Origin: Brevibacterium sp. ZH18
GTDB lineage: Bacteria > Actinomycetota > Actinomycetes > Actinomycetales > Brevibacteriaceae
Reading direction: 5' to 3'
DNA: 64,000 nt
NCBI RefSeq assembly: GCF_022748595.1
Contig: NZ_JALDSX010000003.1
Span: 100,462 to 164,461, forward strand
Below the pieces are notes generated by a model. That model was not told the DNA's origin. It made no database searches and saw only the letters and a program-made list of their open reading frames with translations. Below, piece after piece: positions 37,835 through 47,521 of the stretch (positions are counted from its first letter, which is position 1; every line of letters starts with the position of its first letter). A program made the position numbers and the translations under genes.

Positions 37835-39247
37835 ATGAGTCGCATCACGGTCATCGGGGGAGGCATCTCGGGCCTCGCCGCAGCCTTCCGCCTGGTCGGC
37901 GACCATGAGGTCACAGTGCTGGAAGCCGACGACCGCCTCGGCGGGTGCCTGCAGTCGACGACTCTGGGCGGTGCAGTTCCGGTCGGCCTCGACACTGGGG
38001 CTGAGGCCAGCCTGTTCCGCCGCCCGGAGACCAAGGATCTCGCTGCCGAACTCGGGTTGACCACGGAGTTCCCCTCGACGGCGCACAGCTCCCGTGTCCT
38101 GTCCGGAGGCGAACTCCACGCGATCCCGAAACGGACCATCATGGGCGTTCCCGGGGACCCGGCCGAGGTGCGCGGTCTCCTCGGCACCGAGGCGAGTGAA
38201 CGTATCGCCCACGAGGTGCTCACCGCTCCCATCGACGGCGAGGATACGTCGGTGGGGGAGTTCCTGGCCGACCGCCTCGGCGCGGACCTCGTCGACACCC
38301 TCGTCGATCCGCTGCTGGCCGGGGTCTACGCAGGACGGTGCCGTGACCTGTCATTGGCGGCGACGGTTCCCGCGCTGCTGCCGGCGGCGAGAGAAGGGAC
38401 ATCTGTTCTCGACCTCGTGACCGAACTCCTCGCCGCACGCGACGCCCAGACGGCCTCCGGTGGAGCGAGCGGGCAGAACTCCGACGCGAAGCCCCAGCCG
38501 GTATTCATGAGCCTTGTCGGCGGGATCAACCGCCTGATCCCGGCCCTCGAGGAGCGCATCCTCGCTGCTGGCGGGTCCATCCGCCTGAGCGCTCGAGCGA
38601 CGTCGGTGCGCGTCGACGCCGGCACGTGGACGGTTGAGGCCGGGGATCTCAGTCTCGAATCCGATGCGGTTGTGATCGCGACGCCCGCTCACGTGACGAG
38701 GGATCTCATCGCCGAGCTGGCCCCGCGTTCCGCGGCCACGCTGGCATCCGTTCCCTACGCCTCAACCGCGCTTGTGCCGGCTCTGATCGATTTGAGCACC
38801 GGCCCGCTTGATGGCTCGGGCTTCCTCGTGGCTCCGACCGAAGAGGCTTTCATCAAGGCCTCGACGTTCGTGTCGAACAAATGGCCGTGGGTGGGGGAGC
38901 GGATCCCGCCTGGGACTGCCTTGATCAGAATGAGCATCGGCCGTTTCGGGGACAGTCCCGATGTGGGGCAGAACTTCGACGATGCTGAGCTCATCGATCG
39001 TGCCTTCCGAGACTGGCAGAGGATCACTGGCAGGAGCGGGGATCGGATCCGCGCCGCCGAGGTGCAGCGCTGGGACCGTGCATTGCCTCAGTATCTGCCC
39101 GGCCACGGAGGTCTCGTGACCGCAATCGACGAGGAGACGGCAGGAATCCCGGGACTCGAGCTGGTCGGATCCGCGTACGACGGGGTGGGAATCCCTGCGT
39201 GCCTCGGCCGAGCCGAGGCAGTCTCCCGCAGACTTCTGCGGACCTGA
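37835..39247 (+). CDS. cgoX: Coproporphyrinogen III oxidase (HemY/CgoX type)
   Basis: 470 residues. The N-terminal FAD-binding motif [15 protein letters not shown] and the EADDRLGG loop are clear, and the C-terminus has the [19 protein letters not shown] segment of this flavin oxidase family. In Gram-positive bacteria it oxidises coproporphyrinogen to coproporphyrin III, consistent with the HemQ-type gene next door. It starts 4 bases after hemE. Confidence 0.93.
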   Translation: MSRITVIGGGISGLAAAFRLVGDHEVTVLEADDRLGGCLQSTTLGGAVPVGLDTGAEASLFRRPETKDLAAELGLTTEFPSTAHSSRVLSGGELHAIPKRTIMGVPGDPAEVRGLLGTEASERIAHEVLTAPIDGEDTSVGEFLADRLGADLVDTLVDPLLAGVYAGRCRDLSLAATVPALLPAAREGTSVLDLVTELLAARDAQTASGGASGQNSDAKPQPVFMSLVGGINRLIPALEERILAAGGSIRLSARATSVRVDAGTWTVEAGDLSLESDAVVIATPAHVTRDLIAELAPRSAATLASVPYASTALVPALIDLSTGPLDGSGFLVAPTEEAFIKASTFVSNKWPWVGERIPPGTALIRMSIGRFGDSPDVGQNFDDAELIDRAFRDWQRITGRSGDRIRAAEVQRWDRALPQYLPGHGGLVTAIDEETAGIPGLELVGSAYDGVGIPACLGRAEAVSRRLLRT

Positions 39248-39326
39248 GGCCCTCACCGTCGACATGATCAGCGACCGAACGTACAGACGAAAACGATGCA
39301 ACAACGAAGCAGACGAAGGAGCAGGA

Positions 39327-40037
39327 ATGAGCGAATACTCGCAGCCCAGCAGTGAGGCCATCGAACAAGCGAATTCCGAGACGCGCTATATCGCGTACTC
39401 GGTCTTCGCTTCGGCTGGAGAGCTCGGTGACGCGGATCGGGCAGAACTCGCCGACGAAGTACACGCGGCCCTGGCGCCTTTGAAGGACGAAGGGCTCGTT
39501 GTCCGCGGTATCTACGATGTGTCCGCTCTGCGCGCGGACGCCGACGTCATGTTCTGGTGGCATGCGCCGACCATCGAACTCGTCCAGGCTGCCTACTCCG
39601 CAGTGCGCCGCAGTCTCCTCGGCGGCATCCTCGAACCGGTCTGGTCCGTCGTTGGACTCCACCGTCCGGCCGAATTCAACAAGGCCCACCTGCCTGCGCT
39701 GCTGACCGACGATCAGCCCGGTGACTACATCTGCGTCTACCCATTCGTACGGTCCTACGACTGGTACCTACTCGATCCGGATGAGCGGTCGAAGATGCTG
39801 CGCGACCACGGCATGGCTGCCGCCGGCTACAAGGACATCAAGGCGAACACGATCGCGTCGTTCGCCCTCGGCGACTACGAATGGCTCTTGGCCTTCGAAG
39901 CCCCGGAGCTGTATCGCATCGTCGACCTCATGCGTGATCTGCGCAACACCGAGGCTCGGCTGCACGTGCGCGAGGAAGTACCGTTCTACACGGGTCCACG
40001 CCGCGAGCTCGTCGACATCATCACCGGGTGGCGCTGA
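39327..40037 (+). CDS. chdC: Coproheme decarboxylase (HemQ/ChdC)
   Basis: 236 residues from ATG with GAAGGAGCAGG upstream. ChdC decarboxylates two propionates of coproheme to make heme b with H2O2. The catalytic Tyr segment [12 protein letters not shown] and the following [11 protein letters not shown] with the heme-ligand-region His are present, followed by the final [15 protein letters not shown]. Its place after cgoX, with hemH nearby, confirms the coproporphyrin route. Confidence 0.93.
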   Translation: MSEYSQPSSEAIEQANSETRYIAYSVFASAGELGDADRAELADEVHAALAPLKDEGLVVRGIYDVSALRADADVMFWWHAPTIELVQAAYSAVRRSLLGGILEPVWSVVGLHRPAEFNKAHLPALLTDDQPGDYICVYPFVRSYDWYLLDPDERSKMLRDHGMAAAGYKDIKANTIASFALGDYEWLLAFEAPELYRIVDLMRDLRNTEARLHVREEVPFYTGPRRELVDIITGWR

Positions 40038-40053
40038 GCCCCGCCCTGCAGTC

Positions 40054-40101
40054 AACGAGGCGGCTGCCTGGTCCCATCGCGGATCGGGCAGCCGCCTCGT
40101 T
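40054..40101 (+). terminator. Terminator after chdC
   Basis: AACGAGGCGGCTGCC (40054-40068) pairs perfectly with GGCAGCCGCCTCGTT (40087-40101) across an 18-base loop, closing the heme operon. Confidence 0.7.
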
Positions 40102-40186
40102 CGTCGTCGAGGCGGGGCAGCGGCTGGTTGGCATGGGGTCGTGACACGAACGGACGGATCGGCAGGCGACGCAGACTATTCGGTAA

Positions 40187-40238
40187 GCGGCCGAACGTGG
40201 CCGGTCACTCGGGCGGCCAAACGCGGCCGATCACTCGG
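40187..40238 (-). repeat. 26-bp tandem repeat on the stop of the small 40231 gene
   Basis: Two units, 40187-40212 and 40213-40238, sharing GCGGCC..ACG.GGCCG.TCACTCGG. The stop (40231-40233, read on the minus strand) lies in the second unit and its copy in the first. CGGCC/GGCCG arms can pair within a unit. Confidence 0.88.
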
Positions 40239-40443
40239 GCTGCTTCTTCTCAACGACGTACGAGTGGCCATTGGCGTCGGTGCGCATCTCCAGCCCCATC
40301 GCCTCGAGCTGCTCATGACGCAGGTGCTCGTCCTCGAAATAGCCGCCGGGACGGAGGTTGTCGACTTGGGCAGGACCGACGATCTTGCGGAAGAAGCGAT
40401 TGAGCCACGCCACGTGCCGTTGGGAATCATGTGAGTCTGCCAT
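40231..40443 (-). CDS. Hypothetical small protein divergent from an OhrR-like regulator
   Basis: 70 residues from ATG at 40443. It is hydrophilic, opening with SDSHDSQRHVAWLNRFFRK-like basic and aromatic content and ending in VVEKKQPE; no Cys and no membrane segment. I do not recognise the family. It is divergent from the MarR gene with 128 bases between starts, which contain the palindrome TTAGTGCACTAA, so it may be a target of that regulator. Confidence 0.6.
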   Translation of the reverse strand: MADSHDSQRHVAWLNRFFRKIVGPAQVDNLRPGGYFEDEHLRHEQLEAMGLEMRTDANGHSYVVEKKQPE

Positions 40444-40520
40444 GCGAGTCCATTCCGAGGATCCGCGCCGCTGCGGGGCGCGAGTGAGGTGAACAGGATA
40501 TAACCAGTGTACCCTAATCA

Positions 40521-40532
40521 TTAGTGCACTAA
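40521..40532. promoter_or_regulatory. Palindromic operator TTAGTGCACTAA
   Basis: A perfect 12-bp palindrome in the divergent region, next to TAATCATTA. Sites of this form are typical for MarR-family regulators; self-regulation of the adjacent gene is the likely use. Confidence 0.65.
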
Positions 40533-40571
40533 CTGAATGCCGGGCATCTGCCGCAGATGAAAGGGACTCCG

Positions 40572-41096
40572 ATGACGACTGCTCCGACGTCGACCGCTCC
40601 CGACCCTCTGGCGTTGGAGAGCCAGATCTGCTTCGCGCTGGCTGTTGCCTCACGCGGAGTGATCTCGGCCTACCGCTCGGTGCTCGAACCGATCCACCTC
40701 ACCCACCCGCAGTACCTCGTGATGCTGTCGCTGTGGCAGCACGGCACGCTCCCTGTGAGAAAGATCGCCGATCTCCTCAGGCTCGAGGCGGCGACGGTGT
40801 CCCCGCTGATCAAGCGCCTTGAAGCTCTGGACTATGTCAGAAAAGACCGCAGCAGCCACGACGAGAGAGTCGTCGAAGTCTCGCTGACGGAGACAGGGGC
40901 GAAGCTGCGGAAGTCGGCCGAGGCGATTCCGGGAAAGATGATGGCCAAACTCGACATGGGCGAGTCCGATCTGCTCGATCTCCACGCCACGATGACCCGC
41001 CTCATCGCTGCCGTCGACGCCTCCCACGGGGACGCTGCCTCCGAGGACGTTGCCTCCCATGAGGACGCCTCCTCCGCTCCGGCCATTCGGCGCTGA
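40572..41096 (+). CDS. MarR-family regulator, OhrR-like
   Basis: 174 residues from the second of two ATGs (AAGGGA at 7 bases). The start SQICFALAVASRG and then LTHPQYLVMLSLWQHG match OhrR, in which the N-terminal Cys (here the C of ICFAL) senses organic peroxide. The winged helix follows (IADLLRLEAATVSPLIKRLE, DERVVEVSLTETG). The C-terminal ~20 residues are a repetitive Asp/Ala/Ser tail. No ohr gene adjoins it, but msrB lies nearby, consistent with oxidative stress. Confidence 0.82.
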   Translation: MTTAPTSTAPDPLALESQICFALAVASRGVISAYRSVLEPIHLTHPQYLVMLSLWQHGTLPVRKIADLLRLEAATVSPLIKRLEALDYVRKDRSSHDERVVEVSLTETGAKLRKSAEAIPGKMMAKLDMGESDLLDLHATMTRLIAAVDASHGDAASEDVASHEDASSAPAIRR

Positions 41097-41101
41097 GCGC
41101 G

Positions 41102-41177
41102 GCTCAGGCCTTGGCAGGACGCGACATCGGTGTGTGGCGGCTCAGGCCTCGGCCGGACGTGACATAGGCGTGTGTTC
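41102..41177 (-). repeat. 38-bp tandem repeat covering the acetyltransferase 3' end
   Basis: Units 41102-41139 and 41140-41177. The second is the coding end of the acetyltransferase (last ~11 codons plus stop); the first is a diverged copy downstream of it, reaching almost to the convergent MarR stop. Confidence 0.85.
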
Positions 41178-41660
41178 GATCCCGTCCTCAAAGAAGCGGG
41201 GACCGTTCGGGCTGAACCCGAAACCGGCGTAGAAGCCCTCGAGATGGGTCTGCGCATTCAAGGTCAGCAGCTGATCGGAATGACGAGCGACGAGCTCGCG
41301 AATGAGCCGACGCCCCCAGCCCTCGCCGCGCACGTGCGGACTCGTCACGACGCGTGAGATGCTGCGTGCCCCGGACTCGAACGCGGGACCGTCGGGGAAG
41401 TCAGGCGGCAGCAAACGGGTGTAGGCCTTGGGTGCGAAGCTGCGACCCACCTCGGCGCCGTGGGTGTCGTTCATCGTGCGAGCTGAGTCGGGATAGAACG
41501 CGTGCAGAGTCTGCGGCAGCGCATCGACCCCGTCCTGATCGAGGAACACGCAGTCCTGTTCGACGACGAAGACCTGCGACCTCAGCTGCAGGATCCCGTA
41601 GAGCTCTTCACGGGTGAGCTGGTCGAAGGTCTTGACGACGAGTTGGGAGCCTGCGCTCAT
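41142..41660 (-). CDS. GNAT acetyltransferase, ElaA-like
   Basis: 172 residues. The opening FDQLTREELYGILQLRSQVFVVEQDC is the ElaA-type signature, and ISRVVTSPHVRGEGWGRRLI is the acetyl-CoA-binding loop (R-x-x-G-x-G/A form). The substrate of ElaA proteins is not settled. Its ATG overlaps the msrB stop (ATGA), so the two are translated together. Confidence 0.85.
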   Translation of the reverse strand: MSAGSQLVVKTFDQLTREELYGILQLRSQVFVVEQDCVFLDQDGVDALPQTLHAFYPDSARTMNDTHGAEVGRSFAPKAYTRLLPPDFPDGPAFESGARSISRVVTSPHVRGEGWGRRLIRELVARHSDQLLTLNAQTHLEGFYAGFGFSPNGPRFFEDGIEHTPMSRPAEA

Positions 41661-42106
41661 TCGCCGTTCTCGTTGAGCTTCAGCGAGATCGAGTTGATGC
41701 AGTACCGCTGGTCGGTGGGGGTGTCGTAGCCCTCGCCCTCGAACAGGTGGCCCATGTGCGAATCGCAGTTCGCGCACCTGACCTCGACGCGCTCCATGCC
41801 CAATGATGAGTCGCGGATGTAGCGGACCCGATCCTCGGCCAGGGGTGCGAAGAACGATGGCCAGCCGCAGTGCGAGGAGAACTTGGTATCCGAGGGGAAG
41901 AGGTCGGCACCGCATGCGCGGCACTGATACATCCCCGCCGAGGTGGTGTCGACGTATTCGCCGACGAACGGACGTTCCGTGCCTCCCTGGCGAAGGACCG
42001 CGTACTCCTCGGGGCTGAGGACATCCTGCCAGCGGACTTCGGCAGACTCGGTTCCTGCTGTCGGCGCTGCTTCGGACCCAGTGTTGATGTTCGTTGACTG
42101 GCTCAT
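41657..42106 (-). CDS. msrB: Peptide methionine-(R)-S-oxide reductase
   Basis: 149 residues from ATG with GGAGGT upstream. It reduces methionine-R-sulfoxide in proteins. Zinc ligands appear as CRAC and CANC, the substrate loop as HCGWPSF, and the catalytic Cys in RYCINSISL near the C-terminus. It is first in a two-gene unit with the acetyltransferase. Confidence 0.95.
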   Translation of the reverse strand: MSQSTNINTGSEAAPTAGTESAEVRWQDVLSPEEYAVLRQGGTERPFVGEYVDTTSAGMYQCRACGADLFPSDTKFSSHCGWPSFFAPLAEDRVRYIRDSSLGMERVEVRCANCDSHMGHLFEGEGYDTPTDQRYCINSISLKLNENGE

Positions 42107-42307
42107 CGTGACCTCCGGTGCTTGTCGGTATCGGCTGCAGTCCATTCTCGCACTGACAGCCGGCGTTCGGGACTCGGCAGCGGCGGGACGCATCAGGCGC
42201 GGGCATTGCGGTATCCGATGAGGCCGGTCGCTGACGACTCTCTCACCGGGTCAACAGCGTTTGGAGACTTCTCATTCCTTGGGCGACAATGAAAGCAGGA
42301 GGTTTTC

Positions 42308-43507
42308 ATGGTTCGCGACACGAAATTCCCGACTCGCCTGCTGGTGGCTTCGGTGGGAGTCGGTGCCGGGGTCGGCGCTGTGATCTCGGTGGCGTCCTCA
42401 GGGCTGGCCGCCTACTTTGCGCGCAAGATCGTTGTGCCGGAGAACGCCCCCGAAGAGCTCGATATCCTACACATCGACGGATTCCCGCCGAACATGCGCA
42501 TCCATCTGCCCGCCACCGAAGAGACGACGGTGCCGGGAACCTACGGTCTCTACTTCAATCAGAGCGCCGGCCACGCCGTGATCGGCGACATCGTCGAATA
42601 CGATCCGCGGTCCCGGACCGTCTCCCGTGAGATCCTCTCGGTCACCCGCGGCGACATCAGGCACGCCTCCCGCGGGCGCTGGACGGGCATCGTCTATCCG
42701 GACCCCGTGGCAGCCGGGGTGAAGTTCGAGGACATCGAGCTCGAGTCCGACGCAGGTCGATTCCCGGCGTGGTCCCTGCCCACCGACCACCCGGAGCCGA
42801 AGGACACCTGGGCGATCCTCGTCCACGGACGTGCGAGCACCCGAGCCGAAGGCCTGCGTGCAGCGCCGATACTTAACACTCTCGGCATCCCATCGATCGC
42901 GATGTCCTACCGCAACGACGCTGAGGTGCGGGTCGAGACCAAATCCCGCTACGGCCTCGGCGACACCGAATGGATCGACGTCGATGCTGCGATCGACTAC
43001 GCAGTCGCCCACGGGGCGCGCAATGTCGTCCTCGTCGGGTGGTCGATGGGCGGGGCCATCTCCCTCCAAGCCGCCTCGCGGGGACGCAACAGACGCTTCG
43101 TGACCGCGCTCGTCCTCGACGGTCCTGTCGTCGACTGGGTCAACGTCCTCGACGGGCAGGCGAGGAAGAACATGCTTCCCACGCCGATCGCCAAACTCGC
43201 TCTCGAGATGATCTCGCAGCCCTGGGCGCGACCGATCACCGGGCTCCAGACTCCGCTCGATCTGAACCGGATGGACTGGGTGACCAGGGCCGCCGAACTC
43301 GACGTACCCGTGCTGCTCATCCACTCCGATGACGACGAATTCGTGCCGTCGGCACCCTCGCACGCCCTGGCTTCGGTCCGTCGCGACCTCGTGACGATGC
43401 CCGTCTACGGCAAGGCCCGCCACACCAAGGAGTGGAACATCGACCCAGTCCGCTGGGAAGACGACGTCGCGAACTTCCTCGAAGCGAAGATCCTGCCGAA
43501 GGCCTGA
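42308..43507 (+). CDS. Alpha/beta hydrolase with N-terminal membrane anchor
   Basis: 399 residues from ATG with a strong AGGAGG. A membrane segment (about 10-38) is followed by about 120 residues of beta-rich sequence and a hydrolase domain with nucleophile GWSMGG near 240, an acid in IHSDDDEF near 345 and His in KARHTKEW near 372. It resembles S33-type serine hydrolases of Actinomycetota; substrate unknown. The stop pairs with that of the convergent acylase gene in CCTGAG-GCGT-CTCAGG. Confidence 0.82.
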   Translation: MVRDTKFPTRLLVASVGVGAGVGAVISVASSGLAAYFARKIVVPENAPEELDILHIDGFPPNMRIHLPATEETTVPGTYGLYFNQSAGHAVIGDIVEYDPRSRTVSREILSVTRGDIRHASRGRWTGIVYPDPVAAGVKFEDIELESDAGRFPAWSLPTDHPEPKDTWAILVHGRASTRAEGLRAAPILNTLGIPSIAMSYRNDAEVRVETKSRYGLGDTEWIDVDAAIDYAVAHGARNVVLVGWSMGGAISLQAASRGRNRRFVTALVLDGPVVDWVNVLDGQARKNMLPTPIAKLALEMISQPWARPITGLQTPLDLNRMDWVTRAAELDVPVLLIHSDDDEFVPSAPSHALASVRRDLVTMPVYGKARHTKEWNIDPVRWEDDVANFLEAKILPKA

Positions 43508-43513
43508 GGCGTC

Positions 43514-46294
43514 TCAGGGTGTGAGCACCAACGTGTCCTCCGCACCTGCGTCCACTGCCGCCCGGGAATAAGGCCAGGGACGGGTTCTGCCCGCAGCCCA
43601 GTCCTCGGTCTGATCCGCATAGTGTTCGTTGAACGCATGCCCCGAGGCGCCCGTGAGGTTGATCCACCTCGATGAGTCGAAGTCGTCGAGGTCGATGATC
43701 TGACGCATCGACGGCACCCAGTTCGTCTCGAAGCCGACCGAGGCGTCCCATCCGGTCGCATTCACCTCACCTGAGCCGCCCGATATCTCGTACGGTCCCC
43801 GGTTGAACAGATTCTCGACCGCGGTGATCCCGGACTCGCCGAGGCTCGCGTTCTTGATCGTGAGTTCGTGCAGTGTGCCCCACCGCCACGTCACGGGCTC
43901 GGGTCCGAGCAGATCCTCGGTCCGCTGCCACGCAGAATCCATGGCCTGGGCCAGTGCCTCATCGCGGCCGTCGACGTGATCGCGAGACCACCAGGACGAA
44001 TCGGGGTCGTCGAGGAGGTTCTCCAGCACGAGGTACCAGTGGGATCCGCCTGCGGGCGGCACCGCATCGGGCAGCTTCGGTGCGAACACCTCGTCGAGCA
44101 GAGTCGATGTGACGACGTTGAAGTAAGCCGCAGCCGCACTGTCGGCATCGTCGTGACCGTCCCAGGAGGCGAGCAGCTTCTGTGCCCTGTCGATGGTCGA
44201 GTCAGCGGTGTCCCCATCTCCTGCACCCCGCTTGGCATCGACCTCGAGCAGACGGGGGAGGAGAGTCGCGGCCAGGGGATTGAGGTCATCGGACTGCACG
44301 CGGGCGAAGTCGTCGGCCGTGACATCACCCTTGGCGATGGTCTCGGTGAGGAGTTCGGTGATCCTCGCCGCACGGTCCCCGTCGTCGAAGTCATCGCCGA
44401 GCCGCGTGGAGCCGCCCGGCTTAGTGACCGGATTGTTCGCCGTCGCGATCCACCCGCGATCGGGGTTGTACAGCGTCGGCAGGTCGTCGAAGTCAAGGTA
44501 CCCCTGCCAGTCCTGGGCCGACTTCCAGCCTTCGCGGGGCAGCATGCCGTCGCTGTCGCCGCGGCGGGGGATCCGACCGGGAGCCTGATAGCCGATGTTG
44601 CCCGAGGTGTCGGCGTAGACGAGGTTCTGGGCGGGGACGTCGAAGAGTGAGGCGGCCTCACGGAACTCATCCCAGTTCGTGGCCGCATTGAGTCCGAAGA
44701 TCGCGGTGGCGGTGTTGCCCGGCTCCAGCGCGGTCCACTGCAGGGAGAGCTCGTAGTGCTCATCGCCCGGCCCTGACTTCGTGTCGGCAGTGCTCGCACC
44801 CGTGACCGCGTCAAGGACGCTGCGGTAGGGCCCGTTGAGACCGGAGATGATCGGCCCGTGCCTGGTGGAGCGGACCGTGATCGTGCGCGGTTCGTGCTTG
44901 GCGATCCTGATCGTCTCCGTGCGCGTCTGCACCGGTTCCTCGCCGGAGTCGCGAACCACCTGGCCGTCGTCGATCTTCTCGACGACGAGATCGGTGACGT
45001 CAGGGCCCAGGTTCGTCAGACCCCACGCGATGTTCTGATTGTGGCCGATGACGATTCCCGGCAGTCCTGAGAAGGAGAACCCCGAGACGTCGAACGGACA
45101 TTCGGCAGTGACCTCAGCACAGCGCAGTCCGATCTGGTGCCAGACGGAGGGCATAGCGGGGGACAGGTGAGGGTCGTTTGCGAGCAGTGGAGCCCCGGAG
45201 GCAGTGTGAGCGCCGGAGACGACCCACGAATTCGACCCGATGTCGTGGCTGTTCATCCCCAGCAGGGCCGGCAGTGAGCGCAGGCGAGACTTGAGCTCAC
45301 CGAGGTCAGCAGGCTGATCAGCGGAGGCGGAGACACCGGAGGCGGAGACACCCGCGGTGACCGGGGGATCGACGGCATCGGGCACGGGCTCGTCCCCCGC
45401 CGAGGCTGTTCCAGGTTGAGCTCTCACGCTGACCGCACCGCCGGCACGGGCTTCGTCGGCACCGGGTGCTGTGCTGGTGTCTCCTGATTCCTCGTCGCCG
45501 CCCGCGTCGCCGGCTGCCGGGGCGGTGTCCGGGATTCCGTCGATGATCGTCGGTCGTGAGTCGTAGGGGTAGTCGGGATAGATATCGGCCATCTGCTCGT
45601 CATCGAGTGTGGTGCTCGAAATCGCGCGATCGATCTCATCTTCGAGGTTCGAGCGCAGGTCCCAGGCCATGGCCTTGAGCCATAACACGCTGTCGACCGC
45701 GGTCCAGTCATCGATCTCGACACCGCCGGTCTGGAGTCCGACGATGCCGTACTCGAGGGACACCTCGGTGGGGGACTTGTCCTTCAGGTAGGCGTTGACC
45801 CCCTGGGCATAGGCGTCGTAGTAGCCGCGAGTCTTCGGGTCGAGGGCCTTGACCTCTGCTTCGGCCACCTTCCTCCAGCCGAGGGTGCGGATGAACGAGT
45901 CCGTGCTGAACTGGGTCTCGCCGAAGAGCTCGGAGAGCCGCCCGGCGGTGACATGTCGGCGAAAGTCCATCTCCCAGAACCGATCCTGGGCGTGGACGAA
46001 GCCCTGAGCCATGAACAGGTCATGGGCGGTGGACGCTTCGATGGTCGGCACACCCGAAGCATCTCGAGTCACGGTCGCCTGCGATTCGAGCCCCGGCAGG
46101 CTCAGCTCGCCGTCAACGTCAGGGAAGGGCCGGCGGACGAAGAAGACGCCGATCAGTGTGAGGACGAGCAGGAGGGCGAGGACCGCTGCGACGACCCGGA
46201 GGATGACCTTCGCGCTCACTGCAAGATACCTGCCGGACGGTGGGCGGACTGCATTGACGAGTGGGCTCGGCTCTTCTGAGTCCGCGGCTGCCAT
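43514..46294 (-). CDS. Penicillin acylase family Ntn-hydrolase
   Basis: 926 residues from ATG with AAGGAGA. A membrane segment (about 28-52) suggests export or anchoring. The alpha part has RDASGVPTIEASTAHDLF, and the nucleophile is the Ser of GSNSW near residue 354, which becomes the N-terminus of the beta chain after self-cleavage. Residues about 258-332 are a low-complexity Gly/Ala/Ser/Asp insert in the place of the spacer, including a duplicated SASGV (15-bp repeat). Substrates may be N-acyl amides such as acyl-homoserine lactones or beta-lactams; not resolvable here. Confidence 0.9.
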   Translation of the reverse strand: MAAADSEEPSPLVNAVRPPSGRYLAVSAKVILRVVAAVLALLLVLTLIGVFFVRRPFPDVDGELSLPGLESQATVTRDASGVPTIEASTAHDLFMAQGFVHAQDRFWEMDFRRHVTAGRLSELFGETQFSTDSFIRTLGWRKVAEAEVKALDPKTRGYYDAYAQGVNAYLKDKSPTEVSLEYGIVGLQTGGVEIDDWTAVDSVLWLKAMAWDLRSNLEDEIDRAISSTTLDDEQMADIYPDYPYDSRPTIIDGIPDTAPAAGDAGGDEESGDTSTAPGADEARAGGAVSVRAQPGTASAGDEPVPDAVDPPVTAGVSASGVSASADQPADLGELKSRLRSLPALLGMNSHDIGSNSWVVSGAHTASGAPLLANDPHLSPAMPSVWHQIGLRCAEVTAECPFDVSGFSFSGLPGIVIGHNQNIAWGLTNLGPDVTDLVVEKIDDGQVVRDSGEEPVQTRTETIRIAKHEPRTITVRSTRHGPIISGLNGPYRSVLDAVTGASTADTKSGPGDEHYELSLQWTALEPGNTATAIFGLNAATNWDEFREAASLFDVPAQNLVYADTSGNIGYQAPGRIPRRGDSDGMLPREGWKSAQDWQGYLDFDDLPTLYNPDRGWIATANNPVTKPGGSTRLGDDFDDGDRAARITELLTETIAKGDVTADDFARVQSDDLNPLAATLLPRLLEVDAKRGAGDGDTADSTIDRAQKLLASWDGHDDADSAAAAYFNVVTSTLLDEVFAPKLPDAVPPAGGSHWYLVLENLLDDPDSSWWSRDHVDGRDEALAQAMDSAWQRTEDLLGPEPVTWRWGTLHELTIKNASLGESGITAVENLFNRGPYEISGGSGEVNATGWDASVGFETNWVPSMRQIIDLDDFDSSRWINLTGASGHAFNEHYADQTEDWAAGRTRPWPYSRAAVDAGAEDTLVLTP

Positions 46295-46378
46295 GAGTCT
46301 CCTTCGACCGTGCAGGGGCTTTCAGCTCACAGTATCAGTCGGCAGTGCTCGCTTCAGGGGTCCTTCGACCGCGCTGCC

Positions 46379-47275
46379 TCAGCGTCGAATGGTCGCGTTG
46401 TCCTCATGCGCAGGAGGGCCCGGGGGCTTCGGAGGGTCCGGGGGCTTCGGCGGGTAGACGAAGGTGACGAGGACAACCGAGATCATCATCAGCAGGAACC
46501 ACGCCACGAGCTTGGTGACCGGCACGAGATGCCATCCGTCGACCTGCGACGGATACAGCCAGGCGCCGGCACTGGTTCCGATGTTCTCCGCGATCCAGAT
46601 GAAAAACGCGACAAGTACGAAGGCTAGGAGAACCGGCATCCGCAGAGTGCGTTCATGCACGCGGAAATGCATGCTGCACCGGAAGAACACTGCGCCGACG
46701 GCGAGGACGAGGAACCACCGAACATCGACGATGAAATGGTGGGTGAAGAAGTTGAGGTAGATCGCCGCGGCGATGACAACGGTGATCCACCTCGGCGGGT
46801 AGCGGCTGAAGCGCAGGTCGAAGAGACGATAGACCCGGACGAGGTAGGAGCCGACTGCCGCGTACATGAATCCGGTGAACAGCGGAACCGCGGCGATGTG
46901 GAGCACCCCGCCGGCGGCATAGTTCCACGAGCCGACCGAAGTCTTGAAGACCTCCATCCCGGTGCCGACGATATGGAACAGGACGATGACGATGACCTCC
47001 CTGCCCGTCTCCAGGCGCAGGACGAGCATGGCGATCTGGATGAGCACTGCGAGGATCACGAGGAGGTCGTTGCGAGCCAGGACTGCTCCGTCGGGATACC
47101 ACCAGGCGGTGGCGATGATCGCTGTGAGCATGAGCGCACCGAAGAGGCATGCCCACGCCTGTTTGATGCCGAAGGCCAGGAACTCACGGATACCGGTGGG
47201 AAACCGTCCGAGGTATCTGTTGGCGACCAGGTCGAGGATCCGTTCGAGCCGCGTGAGTTCGTCGAAGTCGGCCAT
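46379..47275 (-). CDS. DUF817 family membrane protein
   Basis: 298 residues with about 8 membrane helices; matches the DUF817 (YoaT) family, whose function is unknown. Notable conserved parts are HIVGTGMEVFKTSVGSW and FFTHHFIVDVRWFL. The C-terminal tail is Pro-rich with a duplicated PPKPPDPPKPPG. AAGGA precedes the ATG. Confidence 0.85.
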   Translation of the reverse strand: MADFDELTRLERILDLVANRYLGRFPTGIREFLAFGIKQAWACLFGALMLTAIIATAWWYPDGAVLARNDLLVILAVLIQIAMLVLRLETGREVIVIVLFHIVGTGMEVFKTSVGSWNYAAGGVLHIAAVPLFTGFMYAAVGSYLVRVYRLFDLRFSRYPPRWITVVIAAAIYLNFFTHHFIVDVRWFLVLAVGAVFFRCSMHFRVHERTLRMPVLLAFVLVAFFIWIAENIGTSAGAWLYPSQVDGWHLVPVTKLVAWFLLMMISVVLVTFVYPPKPPDPPKPPGPPAHEDNATIRR

Positions 47276-47395
47276 CGGGTCCTTCAGCAGGTGGGGGCGG
47301 GTCCTGCCACCAGACTATCGCCCTTGCCGCACGCGACTGCGGACTCAGGGCCGGATCACGGCTTGAAGAAATCTGAGAGCAAGGTGCGAGTTCTC

Positions 47396-47424
47396 TTCAC
47401 GTGGTTCGCGTTTGGCTCTACTAT
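47396..47424 (+). promoter_or_regulatory. Possible promoter of the LGFP amidase gene
   Basis: TTCACG (47396-47401), 17 bases, TACTAT (47419-47424). It leaves a leader of about 90 bases before the ATG. Confidence 0.4.
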
Positions 47425-47521
47425 GAACCCGAGTCGTACTTCCCCGACGCTCGGTGCCGTCACTGCGGATCACCGTGCTGCGAGCCAGCAAGTTCGCCGA
47501 TCCCAAAGGAATCAGAATCCT

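Noticed and set aside
46655..47521. Long plus-strand reading frame extending the LGFP amidase upstream
   Set aside because: It is antisense to the DUF817 gene; the signal peptide begins at 47522 with a ribosome site, so the extension is a GC-rich shadow.
47425..47521. c-di-AMP (ydaO) riboswitch in the leader of the wall amidase gene
   Set aside because: This class is frequent before actinobacterial wall hydrolases, but its conserved core is not visible in the leader here.
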